Shown here one piece after another: positions 12,101 through 24,270 of a DNA stretch of 64,000 nt. This DNA comes from Cristatella mucedo (Eukaryota; Bryozoa; Phylactolaemata; Cristatellidae). Position 1 is the stretch's first letter, and each line of letters begins with the position of its first letter. Position numbers and translations under genes: made by a program. The notes under the pieces are model-generated. The model saw only the letters and a list, made by a program, of their open reading frames with translations, was not told where the DNA came from and ran no database searches. Location: the NCBI GenBank assembly GCA_009760855.2, contig WPIO01000051.1, positions 2,657,501-2,721,500 of the forward strand. Direction: 5' to 3'.

Positions 12101-13290
12101 ATAGTTTTTTCTTAGTCATACCTTGATGTGCGAATGAGGAAGTGGCACTTTCTTGCTGTCGACAAGAGGAGGCTTTCTGACGCTGTCACTCCCAGGCACA
12201 AAATGTGTTTGCTCTGGCTTTCTGTCGATAATGAAGAGCATCAGAGCGACTATCACACAGACATAAAAAACATGCATATTTTGTGTAGCCACCTTGCAGT
12301 CCAAGCAGAAGAGCAACGACATTTAAATCACTGCATATCTGCCACTGGTGTTGATCATATTTGATTTCATCAGCTTTCAGAAGCCTCTTTTATCTGTACA
12401 GAATGTGCAACCGGCAAAGAGGAAAGTTGTTTCTATTGTGAAGTAAAACTCCCTTTAAAATGTGGTTTAATGGATCAATGAAGAGTCTCCTAACAATTTG
12501 ATCAAAGCACTCTTCTGCTTGGTTAACTAGACCTTCGATGTTGCAGCAACACACTAGTGAATCCTTAGTCAAAAAGTACGGAACAAACTCTTGTTCATGA
12601 TATCTATACCACGAAAATGTAGTACTCGTCGCAAGAAAACTCCTTTTTTTTAATCTAGAAGTGAGAAGTCCAGGCGACTCTTTAGGTAGTTCAATGTCCC
12701 TCACTAAGTCATCAAAATCATCTTGTGACATTAGTTTAGGTTTTGAGACACCAAAAGCATCATAGTTGTCATCACAATCACCTGGTGAGCCGTAATGGCT
12801 CACTGGGTAAGGTGGTTGCATTTCACGACCTCGGCCCCGAGGTCGTGGGTTCGAATCCTGCGGTGGGCAATCCTTTATCACCACTGCAAGCGGTGGTGAT
12901 AGCTGTAAAGGCTCTTCTGTCGCTATACAAAAAGAGTCTGTTAAATCAGATAGTATTATTATTATTATTCAGTTGAATTCGAATCACTGTCAGTCAAGAT
13001 ATAATCAAGTGTAACAGATTGAACAAGAACTCCCACCGTATCACAGTGTGCTGTACAGGTCACATCGCTGACGGTAGATTTGGATATTCAGTTTCAAGCT
13101 TATTCTTTTTGTTGAAGCCCTGTACATCAGCATTTCAGAAATAACGATCCGAAACATGTTCAGTTTGTTCTCTCCAAATCATCGGTACTCCAAATGAAAT
13201 GCATTTGTATTGACCTTTAAACTATGGTCTCAAATTTTCTACACACGGCTTGCACACCATAAGTGGTGCCCATGTCCAATCCTAATTTCC
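12100..13290 (-). pseudogene. Coding remnant of repeat family X (unclassified transposon-type protein)
   Basis: On the minus strand, 12740-12390 reads MSQDDFDDLVRDIELPKES, TFSWYRYHEQEFVPYFLTKD and RRLFIDPLNHILKGVLLHN. Further downstream come LLLGLQGGYTKYACFLCLCD and SRSDALHYRQKA, then FLGNRKSADYM near 11900. This order resembles a protein repeatedly predicted from mobile elements in arthropod and cnidarian genomes; I do not know its formal family. The left part (13265-12970) may be its N-terminal side. A SINE splits it at 12782-12968, and stops and frameshifts are frequent. Confidence 0.45.
12782..12968 (+). repeat. tRNA-derived SINE (type 1)
   Basis: A-box region AATGGCTCACTGGGTAAGG and B-box GGTTCGAATCC (about 12847-12857) precede the family body and an ATT tail. 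It interrupts the repeat X coding remnant. Confidence 0.85.
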
Positions 13291-14275
13291 CCATTTTAAT
13301 ACTAATAATAATACGTTTGAATGGCACACTCAGAGGAGGTAATCTCTTCCTGGGCACTTTATATTTGCTGGAAAGGAAGCAGAATCGAGTGGTTAGTGGC
13401 AGCATGTTCAATGACAGTAAGCACAACATGGTTAGAGTGATATGCACTGGGTCTGAATGCAAATATGGTTAGTGGTGGCATGCAAAGTGTCAGCAGGCAT
13501 AAGCACACAAAGGACGAATCATGTGGACCCACAGCATGCTGTGATAAATAGATACAGCTTCTACTTTAAATGACGTCAAGTCATGGGATGTCATGATGCT
13601 AGTCTGCAGTGAGTTTCAGGCTCTGGGAGCACACGAACTAAAGGCACCGTCTCCAAAGGAATTGAGGCTCGTACAAGGTGCAGGCAAATGATGAGATTCC
13701 GAAAACCAGGGGGTGCGATCTTAGCCTCGTGGGGGAGTAGATCTGTAAGATAGGTTGGAGCTAGAGAATGAAGGGACCTATAAGTGACTGACAGAACTTT
13801 GAATTCGATTCGATGCTTGAGTGGGAGATAGTGCAGGTCGGCAAGAAGTGGTGTAATGTGGCAACTGCGATGCTCACGACAGACAAGCCTTGCAGCTGAG
13901 TTTTTTTTTTACCAACTGTGAGGACCTAATAGCGGTAGATCAGCAAGCAGTGACTTATAGAAACCAAGAGGGGACGTCATAAATGCATGGACCAATTTAG
14001 ATTTAGTATCCCTGTCTGAGAAAACCCGAATTTTAGCAGTGTTATATATGTAGCTGAAAGTAGGCAGACTTGGCTGCGGAGTTTATGTGGTTGTCTAATG
14101 AAAGGTCACTTTGGAATAGGACACCTAGATTTTGCGCAGGTTCAACAGAAGATAGGCTGGCAGAACCGATTTTGAGCTTTCGGTTTTCCAATTTCTGTAT
14201 CACACTTGGTTTTCCCATAACTGGTAAGTTTTTTACCATCAATCGATTTAAGAACGTTTTCTGCCATCCATGTGC
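13290..14275 (-). mobile_element. Divergent LINE A copy
   Basis: The 3' end is on the left: TAATAATAAT at 13306, a degraded hairpin (GTAATCTCTTCCTGGGCAC) and the 3' UTR, then the C-terminal ORF2 region broken by stops. At 14230-14042 comes VMGKPSVIQKLENRKLKIG and SDLSLDNHINSAAKS. It is more diverged than other copies and stops at the HTWMAANFLK-equivalent region, next to a plus-strand LINE A piece. Confidence 0.75.
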
Positions 14276-14284
14276 AGATGCCAT

Positions 14285-14552
14285 TGATATATGCATCAAT
14301 AGACTTTCACTTATATGAGGATGACACTCAGTTGTACCTTTGCTTTGATCCCTCCCGGCCTTCCAGCACGTCAAATTCTCTCAACTCCCTTGATGCATGT
14401 ATTGATGACATCCACACACGGATGGCAGCAAATTTTCTTAAATTGAATGATGATAAAACCAACTTACGTGTTTCATTTGCAGCAAATGTAAAGCACCTAG
14501 ACAGAGATTGAGTTTTCTGAGGGCCCTTTATTAAGTGTATTACTATATATTA
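14285..14552 (+). mobile_element. Internally deleted LINE A: RT piece joined to 3' tail
   Basis: YEDDTQLYLCFDPSRPSSTS, HTRMAANFLKLNDDKTN and then directly TTTGCAGCAAATGTAAAGCA and the 3' hairpin. About 1 kb of ORF2 and 3' UTR present in other copies is missing between RT motif C region and the tail. It lies head-to-head with the minus-strand copy on its left. Confidence 0.7.
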
Positions 14553-14627
14553 TAGTACTATATGAAGTTGAGAGGATTTGACGTGCTGGAGGGCTGGGAA
14601 GAATCAAAGCATAGGTATAACTGAGTG

Positions 14628-14669
<42 letters not shown>

Positions 14670-14740
14670 CACTCAGTTATACCTATGCTTTATAAATATA
14701 TATATATATATATATATGACACTCAGTTATACCTATGCTT

Positions 14741-14772
<32 letters not shown>

Positions 14773-14937
14773 AGTGAAATCTTATGTTGTGCCTGGCAAT
14801 CATGTCGTCAAGAGGGACAGTATAAACCGCAAAACGAACCGGATGAAGCACAGAGCCCTGAGGTACTCCATGCTTCAGTGGTTTTCGAATGATCTGTTTC
14901 CATTCATATCAATACTCTGGAGTCTCCCAGTGAGATG
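14553..14937 (-). mobile_element. LINE A RT fragment split by AT repeats
   Basis: Minus-strand reading at 14640-14560 gives the DTQLYLCFD region. The stretch 14785-14937 gives the RT region upstream (YGVPQGSVL neighbourhood). Between them a TA tract contains two copies of TGACACTCAGTTATACCTAT in the opposite orientation. Confidence 0.6.
14629..14772. repeat. (AT)n tracts with duplicated LINE scrap
   Basis: Alternating AT runs enclose two tandem copies of a 30-odd base unit (TGACACTCAGTTATACCTAT followed by GCTTTATAAATATA). Confidence 0.85.
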
Positions 14938-14944
14938 ATAATAA

Positions 14945-15625
14945 CAATTGGCCTACCAGCATGTGCGATCAGGCGATTGCAGCTGGTGCACAATTCGGCA
15001 GCTAGACTTGTCTGCCGTGAGCGGCGCAGTTGCCACATTACTCCACTTCTCGCCGACCTGCACTGGCTACCAGTCAAGCAACGGATTGACTTCAAGGTTT
15101 TGTCACTCACTTTTAGGTCCCTTCATTCTATGGCTCCAGCCTATCCCTCCGACATACACCCCCATCAGGCCAAGCATCGTACCACCCGCTTTTCGGAATC
15201 CAATAGTCTACAAATACCTCGTACAAACCTTCAATCCTTTGGAGACCGTGCATTTAGTTCATATGCTCCCAAAGCCTGGAACTCCCTCCCGACCTGCGTC
15301 AGAACATCCCCTGACCTGACCACATTTAAAAGAAACTTAAAAACACACCTATTTAGGACAGCATTTAGTGGATCCCTGTGATCCGTCCTTGATGTGCTTA
15401 TGCGTGCTGACACTGTGCATGCTGCCACTAACCACATTTGCATGCTGACCCTGTGCATGTCACCCCTAACCATATCATTCATTTCGTTGGTTTTTCAAGC
15501 ATGATTTGACTTACCATTCAATTGCATTTCCCTTTGCAGCAAATGTAAAGCGCCTAGAGAGAGATTAAGTTCTCTGAGGGCGCTTTATCAAGTGAATTAT
15601 TATTATTATTATTATTATTATAACA
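14945..15625 (+). mobile_element. LINE A 3' fragment
   Basis: The frame 14935-15381 encodes the C-terminal ORF2 domain without interruption to its natural end ([14 protein letters not shown]). The 3' UTR, hairpin (about 15549-15585) and an ATT tail follow. This is one of the better preserved 3' ends in the window. Confidence 0.85.
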
Positions 15626-16455
15626 ATAATAATAATGCACTTGATAAAGCGCCCTCAGAGAACTCAATCTCTTTCTAGGTGCTTTACATTTGCTGATATG
15701 ACTTAAAACATTGTAGTGCAGTGCCAATGATGCCCAAGTGAGATGAGAGGCCAAGAGATAGAGCAAAACAAGGAGGGACTCTACCTAAGTCTGCATTCCT
15801 AAGAAGGTCGTTATACACCCAAACCGATGCTAACTCAGTGGAGTTATTAGATCTAAAACCGGACTGGAATTTACTAGCTAGGTATGAAGTTTCAATATGA
15901 GTTCAATGAGTTCAGCTGGTGTGCCACGACTCGTTACAGTGTCTTTGATAGGAACGGTGGAAGAGAGACTGGGTAAACGTTGGTGAAATTCTCTTGGTCT
16001 AGTGTCTCTCGAGTAGTGGCCTGACAAATGCCTTTTTAAAAGTTGCCGGGACATGATCTGAAGCTAGTGACATATTTATGATGGTAGTTATCCATGGCAC
16101 CAGCAGATCTGTGCATTGTAGAAGCTGGACAGTGGAAATGGGGTCTGGAGAACTAGTTATCTTCTTTTATTGGGATATGAGCTTCAGGAATAGGTCACCA
16201 GTGGCATCATTGAATGCTTTGAGGTGCTGCATGGAATTATGGGACACAATTCCAGGCGGAATGCTGCCACCATAGAGATGGATTCCCAAATCTTGTCTAT
16301 CTTGTTGACAAAGAAGCTAGAGAAATCATAAGGATCACTAGGTAAGGAGCTAACCTGGAAGCAGTTGAGGAGACGGTTGATCGTAGGCATCAGCATTTTT
16401 GGATCGTGCATCTGTGTGTCAACAATGTTTTTATAGAAGCCGGACTTGGCCATTG
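15626..16455 (-). mobile_element. LINE A, minus strand, internally deleted
   Basis: The 3' tail and hairpin (15630-15697) are joined directly to RT sequence (from about 15698), as in the deleted copy at 14285. The RT and its upstream part (MLMPTINRLLNCFQVSSLPS at 16400) reach 16455. Tail-to-tail with the preceding plus-strand copy. Confidence 0.7.
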
Positions 16456-16489
16456 CTAGGTTTAATTTATACTATCTACCGTAGACCTC

Positions 16490-17750
16490 GTATGCCTGTC
16501 AAACCTGATCTTTCGTTCTACAAAAATAGCACACAGTATTTCTGTCATTAAGTGACTTGAACATGTAAATCTAATGAAATATAATACGATTATATGTGAT
16601 GCATAATGTTTAAATGCACCCGATGCTTGATAAACAAAATCTACCAAACCTGACGAGCCAATGCGGAACAAAATACACAATAAATCCAGCGTTTGTAATG
16701 CATATTTCGAAAATAATAGCAAATGCCAGACAACTGATATCATGCAGACGAGTGTTTAGATTATATTTGAATTATATTTAGATTAAATTGGATTATTAAA
16801 TTGGATATTAGCATTATGTTTGGATTATATTAGCATTATATTTAGATTAGATTAACATTATATTTGGAGTATATTTAGACTATATGTAGATGCGATTTTG
16901 ATTGTAATTATATTTTATTTGGATTCTATTTGGATTATATTTAGATGATATCTAGATTATATGTAGATTATAGAAGGATTACATTTATATAACATTTAAT
17001 TTATATAACATTTATATGTTTATATAACATTTAGATTATATTTAGATTAAATTTAGATTATATGTAGATCATATTTAGATTACATTTAGGTTTTATTTAG
17101 ATTACATCACTGGCCTGAAAATGAAAACTGTGTAAGTTTTTTTAATCTAATAAGTGATTTAAGTAAATTTTGGGATGCTCTGTCTGAATTTGTACCTCGT
17201 TTTAACCCAGCACGTTTGGATATTTACCAATTTGCAGTTTTACTGTGCAATACTTCCACATGCAATACGCAACGTTTTCGTAATCATTTAATAACTTTAT
17301 GATCTAAGTTAGGTACAATTTAAACATAAGTCCTTCAGTTACTTAATTGCTTTTAAACTACTTCTTTCTCCACTTTCTGTTATGCTCAGCAGCTGGATTG
17401 TGGCACTTTAATCTCCAACAGTAATCGTCATCATGTCAAGATTCTGGCGGGCGTGATATCTATGCTTCATTTCACATATGCCCTGGTGGAACCTTCAACT
17501 TTTTCTTTGCTGAATGCTCAAAAATGTGATGGGAAATAATGAAGGTGAGAGTTTAGAAAATTTTATGTCAATACTCATTCTGCTGCCAAATGCCGGGTAG
17601 CTTAATAATAATGTTCTCAACGATTCGCATATAGTCAGCAGACTTGTGATTGCCGAGAAAGTTCTCTACCACAGACTCAAATCCACTTCACACTTGGAAC
17701 TCCAACCCAGTCATTTCTTATGTAAACTTTCTTGTGTTTCTTTGGACAAT
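16490..17750 (-). repeat. Repeat family X, copy 2
   Basis: A leader matching 8480-8750 comes first, then the AT-rich minisatellite (16750-17105). The 17105-17750 block aligns with 11335-11960, including GCCGAGAAAGTTCTCTACCA. A further leader-like scrap (AATCTACCAATCCTGAGG, GACCAGTGTT) is at 17790-17915. Confidence 0.65.
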
Positions 17751-17925
17751 GCTCTGATCTTTGGACCAGCAACAAGATCTCTGATAACCAAAATCTACCA
17801 ATCCTGAGGTGTCAAAGCAAAACAAATTGCACCTTAAATTATCACGGTTGACGTATATTTGGAAAATAAGAAAAAAATGCCACACAAAGTATAACATATA
17901 GACCAGTGTTATTTCAGATACTTTT

Positions 17926-19690
17926 ATTGGCAAAGCGATCATATTTCAGACACGATTTTAGCCCGAAATCGCTAAGCAGCCGATGTCTGTAAAGCTCATA
18001 GCACCACAAGGTTAGCCAACGCGGTACCAGCTGTTCTTTCCCGGTTGGTCTCCTTAGGCAACTAAATTTATAAAGGTGATTTTACTTTAAGAAACTCAGC
18101 TACGTCATCGATATAACTGCTAATGCTTACTGGGCAATAGAAATAGCGTACCAAAAGGTTACCATCGTTACTTCTTTTCGCAGGATCCGTCTCCGTGTAG
18201 CAGTACTTTGGCCTGCTTCGCGAACTAGGTCTTCCTAAGACCCACCCTTATTTCTATCAGTGTTGTGGCAATACTGCTCCTGTTACTTTGCTTGTGCACC
18301 GGAAGGGCTTTTCAAATCGCCGTGACAATATTTTCCAAACCCCTATAGCAGGAGAGTCTTGGAAGGAGTCTTGATCGTCGTCGAACGTTTTGATGTAACC
18401 TCTGCAATCGGCAAGGTATGAGTAGGCATAGCTCAAATATAGCCTTTTGGTGATGAGAGGCTTAGTTTAATTTGCAAGCATCGTCATGTTCAAGGAAGCT
18501 GAGAGAAATATTTTCTGGAAGCGACTGCAATCTAATCTGGTGCGACAGCAATGCAAGTCAAGCAAACTCTACTGGAAATCACAACACTCCCCTTTACCGG
18601 GGACTTCAGTGCTACAGTGTTGGCACTAAACAAAGGATGGCTACGGATTTCCATGTGTTTTATGTGAGCTTGGTTGTTTTTGCCGGTGTATTCTGACGGT
18701 AAGCAATACTTATATGGAATTCACACTGTAAGGATGTGGTCACTGCATAGAATCCGGAGGCTGGGTCAACAGGCTGCCGCCGCGTTGGCTTTCGACACGT
18801 GACATGCTCATAACATGAAACTATCCTAAAACTATTGAACGAAATTGTATCTACTCTGCTGCTTTTGTGAGTGATTCAAGGGGGTGTCAAGAAAATACTT
18901 TTAAAAAACGTGGTCCCACGATTGAATATTTGTATGGGATTTCAAAAGACAGACGTGTTAAAAATGAGACCAGAAGTTCGGATGACTTCCACATCAAAGA
19001 AAAAATTATTGTGCAATTAATCAATTACCCGCATGTGAACCAAAAGTGACATAGCTACAAATAAATGTATCAATCTTCACATCGTATGCTACTTCTATCC
19101 CAACTTGTTGTACCATGGTAGATCAAGGTACATGCGTGAAACAGGACGAGGTCCGTTCTTGTGACTTGTATACAGCTTCACTTTCACTGTAGCTTGATGC
19201 CTTGTATTTTGTATTACTAAGCTAATACTTCACCTATCAGGGAAAAACTTAAAACGCGAGTTCAACTCTGATTGTACCACATTATTCTAGACTTTTTCTA
19301 ATTTCCGTTAGATAATTTTTGCTGTACATGTCCATGATTTAAGAAAATAAAGCTCCATGACGTTTAATGATGTGTGCTGCATATTTTCTTGACTCCACCT
19401 CAGGATTAAACTATTCCTAGTAGTTTTCTTCAATTCACGGACAATTGCAATTCAGCTATTCTCATCAGATTATCAAGAAAATTCAACAAAAACTACTTCA
19501 CAATGACCTTAGAACCGGATTCATTCTGCATCCACCGTATTGATATTATTCATTCTGCCTCAACCGTATTACTGACTTTTTTGGCTAAAAATCAAGCGAT
19601 CGGGCCTACCAAATACCTATAGCGCTAGTTGCTCTCAATTGCTTGTAGAATAAGGTTTAAAAACTTCTTTTTTGCGCAAATTATCACCGC
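17926..19690. other. Unassigned host sequence
   Basis: No LINE, SINE or domain recognised. Open frames at 18472-18696 and 18867-19049 have no recognisable features. Confidence 0.4.
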
Positions 19691-19696
19691 TTTTAC

Positions 19697-19765
19697 TGCT
19701 CCCTCTCTCCCTCCCTCTCTCTTTCTCTCTCACTCTCGCTCTCTCTCTCTCTCTCTCTCTTTCTC
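19697..19765. repeat. CT-rich microsatellite
   Basis: CTCTC/CCCTC repeat tract. Confidence 0.9.
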
Positions 19766-20109
19766 GATGCCGCTTGCTCTTTTTCCTTCATTTATTCCTC
19801 ATCGTCCATCGTCGCTGGCTTCATAATGCCTAGCCCAGTAGAAGGCTCACTCGAATGAAATAATCGCGGTAGCAAGGACAAGCTACCCTTACAAGCCAAC
19901 CCTGAGATAACCGCGTCGAGTTCTCTTATTCAAATGTCAGATAAAAGTACACCAACGTGCGTGCAAATTGTAGGTAGTCTAGCTTTGCACGACCAATAAA
20001 GAGAGAAAGACAGATGAACATAACATTACATCGCTTCGTGATGCAAGCGACATTAACCGTTGTTCCCACCACCATCGGCTTCAGCTGGTCGTCTGGCTGC
20101 AAGGTCGTC

Positions 20110-20283
20110 CGGCTGTGACTTGAAGAACGCCGGCAGAACGTGGGCCGTCCAGGGTCTCAGCAAACGAGGTGGTCCTCAATGGCGATGCCTCGCCAAAATC
20201 CAGCCGGAACTCAATACAAGCACATTAGGCTAGAGGCATGACACGTAATAGATTAGAACCTCTAGCTTTGATTGATAATTATA
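20110..20283. repeat. Inverted copy of the 4059-4225 LINE-flanking segment
   Basis: Reverse complement of 4059-4225, again directly adjacent to a LINE A 3' tail. Its boundary with unique sequence (near 20105) differs from that of the first copy. Confidence 0.75.
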
Positions 20284-23200
20284 ATAATAATAACGTACTT
20301 GATAAAGTGTCCTCAGAGAACTCAATCTCTTTCTAGGCGCTTTACATTTGCTGCAAAGGAAACGCGATTGAATGGTGAGTCATATCATGCTTGATAAACA
20401 TAATGAATGGCATGGTTAGGGGTGACATGCACAAGGGTCAGAATGGAAGTGTGGTTAGTGGCAGCATGTACAGTGTCAGCTCGCATAAGCACATAAAAGA
20501 CGAATCACAGGGACCCACTAAATGCTGTCCTAAATAGGTATTTTTTTAAGTTCTTTTTAAATGTGGTCAAGTCAGGGGATGTCGTGACGCAAGTTGGAAG
20601 TGAGTTCCAGGCTTTGGGAGCATACGAACTAAATGCACGGTCTCCAAAGGATTGGAGGTTTGTAGGAGATATTGGTAAACAGTTTGATTCCGAAAAGCAG
20701 TGGTGCGATGCTTGACCTGGTGGGGGAGTATACCTGATAGGTAGGCTGAAGCCAAAGAATGAAGGGAACTAAAAGTGAGAGACAAAATCTTGAAGTCGAT
20801 CGGTTGCTTGACTGGTAGCCAGTGCAGGTCGGCGAGAAGTGGAGTAATGTGGCAACTGCAACGTTCACGACAGACAAGCCTAGCGGCAGAGTTTTGCACC
20901 AGCTGTAATCGCCTGATCGCACATGCCGGTAGGCCAGCAAGCAGCGAGTTTCAGAAGTCAAGACGGGATGTCACAAATGCATTGACCAACTTGGACGTGG
21001 TGTTCTTATCTAAGCAAGCCCAAATTTTAGCAGTGTTATGTAGCTGAAAGTAGGCAGACTTGATTGTGGAGCTGATGCGGTCGTCTAACGAAAGGTCACT
21101 TTAGAACATGAGACCTAGATTTCGTGCTGATTCAACAGGAGATATGCTGGCAGTTTCCCAATTTCTGAATCACACACTTGGTTTGCCCATAGCTGTCTCC
21201 CACAGTGGCTTGTAAAAAATTTAACTAGCTCTTTAGTTCTGTCTCGGCTTGATTATTGTAATTCCCTTTTGGCTGGGCTACCAAAGAAAGCTATTATGCC
21301 ACTACAGCGGACTATGAATATGGCTGCAAGTCTGGTCTTCAAGTCCCAGCGGTTTGAGCACGTGTCACCTTTGCTGAAAGAGCTAGGATGGTTGCCGGTT
21401 GAGCAAAGGATACAGAGCAAAGTTCTTACGCTGACCCACAAGGCCCGCCACGGCTTGGCTCCTTCGTACCTAGCTGAACTGCTGCATCAGTTTCAGCCTG
21501 TTCGTGCCCTCAGGTCCTGTGTGGACAATAAATTAGCTGTCCCATTCCTCCGCTTAAGGACCGTTGGCGACAGAAGCTTTAGCTCTGCAGGTCCTAGACT
21601 GTGGAACTCGCTTCCACAATTCTTACGCAACGACAACTACTCTCCAACTGCCGACTATGGCACATCTTTTTCAGCGGTCCTGAACTGCTACTCCTATGCT
21701 ACTCACTACCTCAACTGCTCTCCGAACTCTGCTATGCTTCCCACTTTCTCTTTGTTGCGTGAGACGAAGTCTGTTGGCTACCGAATGCGTACCGAAAGCC
21801 GCTTAGGCTGTAAGTGCGCTATACAAAACTCTCCTGCGTAACACCCACATGGTCTTTATGACTTTGTGGAGTTACTGACGGAGATACATTACATAGCTAA
21901 TAAGTTAGATTTATCATAATTTATTTTAGAAATGTTTGCTGCCATCCATGTGTGGACGTCATCGATACATGCAGCAAGGGAGTTGAGAGAATTCGAGGTG
22001 CTCGAAGGCTGGGAGGGATCAAAGCAAAGGTACAACTTAGTGTCATCCGCATAAAAGTGAAAGCCAGGATTGTGCTTGTCTATCACATCGGCAACAGGGA
22101 GAGTATCAACCGTGTAAAGAACTCGACCTAGCACGGAGCCCTGAGGTACCCCATATTTCAGAGGTACCTCGGATGATCTTTGTCTGTTCACATCAAAACT
22201 CTGAGTCTCCCACTGAGATAGGACCTGAACCATTGCAGAGTAGTGCCGGTGATGGCGATATGAGAGGCGATATGAGAGGCGCTCAAGAAGAACTTGGTGA
22301 TCGATAGTGTCAAAAGCAGCCGAAAGATTGAGCAAAACAAGCAGAGAAACTTTACCCATGTCTGCATTCCTAAGTAAGTCGTTGTACAACCGAAGCAATG
22401 CTGACTCTGTGGAGTGATTAGCTCTAAAGCCAGACTGGAACTTACTAGCAAGGAGTGAGGTTTCGATATATGAGTTCAGCTGGTCTGCCACGACCCGTTT
22501 CAGTGTCTTTGATAGGAATGGTAGAAGGGAGACTGGGCGGTAGTTGCTTAAATTCTCTTGGTCTAGTGTAGCTTTCTTGAGAAGTGGCCTGACTACAGCT
22601 TTTTTGAAAGGTGCTGGGACATGACCTGAGGCTAATGACATATTAATGATGTTGGTTATGCATGGCAGCAGCAGATCAATGCAATGTAGGAGCAGGACAG
22701 TGGGAATAGGGTCCAGAGGACTTGTTGTCTTCTTTGATTGAGATAAGAACTTTAGGACTAGATCACTAGTGACCTGCTTAAATGCAGACATTGAGGTGCA
22801 GCCAGGAACCGAGGAACAGCATTCTAGTGGGGAGGTTGTCATCGCAGGGATGGATTCCATGATCTTGTCTATCTTCTGGACAAAGAATCTAGATAAGCGA
22901 TCGGCTAGATCATCACATGGATCATTAGGTAAGGAGCTAATCTGGGAGCGGTTGAGGAGATGGTTGATCGTCGACATCAGCATTTTTGGATTGTGCATCT
23001 GTGATTCAACAATGTTTTTACAGAAGCTAGACCTGGCCTTTGCTAGGATCGATTGGTACCACCTACAGTAGTCCTCATATGCCTGTCGATAGATAGGCAG
23101 TCCTGATCTTTTGTGTGCTTTTTCAGGCTTTCGCTTGGTTGACCTTGCTAGTTTAACGTCTGTAGTAAACCATAGGTCGTCGTCTGGGCGAGAACGCACA

Positions 23201-24270
23201 GTGTAGGCTTAGTCAGAGGTGCAAACTCGTCAAGCGTGTCAGCTAGTGTCGTGTTGTAGCTATCTACCAAAGGTGACAGATCGGAGGGGGAACTGAGCAG
23301 CAGGGGCAAAGCAGATATTCTTCTCGCACGGACAACAACGATGTTAAGGGTCTTAAGGCTTCGCGATTGACATGTGATTTTAGAGGAGGAGGAGGCAGGC
23401 ACATACGGTATACTGAATGAGATCTGCATGTGGTCAGATAAGCAGGATTTGGTAATAATTGGTGATGACAAAGTGCAGTTGTATGAAAACATTTGGTCGA
23501 GTGTGTGACCCTTGATGTGAGTAGGGCCTTGCACATGAGCCACAAGAGACAATGAGTCAATCAGTGCACGAAATTCAGTGCTGAAAGCGTCAGGTAAGTT
23601 ATCAAAGTGAACGTTGAAATCACCCATAACGAGGAAGGGTCGATTTCTTGCACACAGAATCGAAATGAGATCGGAGAAATCTGAGATAAAGGAGGATTTT
23701 GTACCTGGTGGGCGATAGACTACTGCCACCATCGGTAGCTTGTTTTCGGGTGAAATCAAGACAATCGATTCAAAAGACTGCTTCGAGGGTACTGAAAATG
23801 GCGTATAGTTAAATTTTGAGCGAGCGATAACAGCAACTCCACCTCCAGTTTTGATTGATCTAGGGGTATGAAAGAATGAGAAATCACTCGGGGTAGCATC
23901 TTTAATTGTCGCTTAGTTTACCGATTTCAGCCAAGTTTCAGTTAAGGCAAGCAGGTCGAGACCATTTTCAGAAATAAGGTCACTTATTACCAGAGGTTTA
24001 TTGGACATTGAGCGAGGATTCCAAAGGCAAGCATTAAGTCGGGCCGATTGAGCCATAACAGGCATGGCGACCACAAAGTTAGAGAGATTCACAGTGAGGC
24101 ATGTGGGGGAGCGTGCTGAGCGGTTCGAGACAATACTAGGAATACCAGATGAGCGAATACTCAGCTCGCAGTTCATGCCAAACGAGCGGCGTCTAAGCTG
24201 GCGGCTCCGGCCACCGCGGCGGCTCCGGGGTGCTTTTCTTTTGTTAATGCATAGATATTGAACGCACAGC
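20284..24270 (-). mobile_element. LINE A, near full-length, interrupted by LINE B
   Basis: On the minus strand the apurinic endonuclease starts at 24176 (LNACLWNPRSMSNKPL, ALTETWL) and continues at 23759-23148 (VVYRPPGTKSSF, VMGDFNVHFD, CLSDHMQISFSI). The RT follows at 23199-21899 with AFDTIDHQVLLERL, YGVPQGSVLG and the catalytic FYADDTKLYL. LINE B is inserted at 21195-21892. The C-terminal domain continues at 21180-20567, then the 3' UTR, hairpin and ATT tail at 20285. The order EN-RT-C-terminal domain is that of L2/CR1 elements. Several frameshifts make it inactive. The 5' end may reach about 24660. Confidence 0.85.
21195..21892 (+). mobile_element. LINE B insertion inside LINE A
   Basis: The frame 21269-21841 is nearly identical to 9132-9705 (C-terminal LINE B domain), and the same GATACATTACAT tail follows. 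ATAGCT occurs at 21189-21194 and again at 21893-21898, and the host LINE A sequence is continuous if the insert and one copy are removed. This sets a relative order: LINE A copy first, LINE B later. Confidence 0.9.

Noticed and set aside
12390-12884. 164-codon frame as a host gene
   Set aside because: Its first part translates a SINE (reverse strand) and the rest matches a recurrent transposon-type protein; it is part of repeat X.
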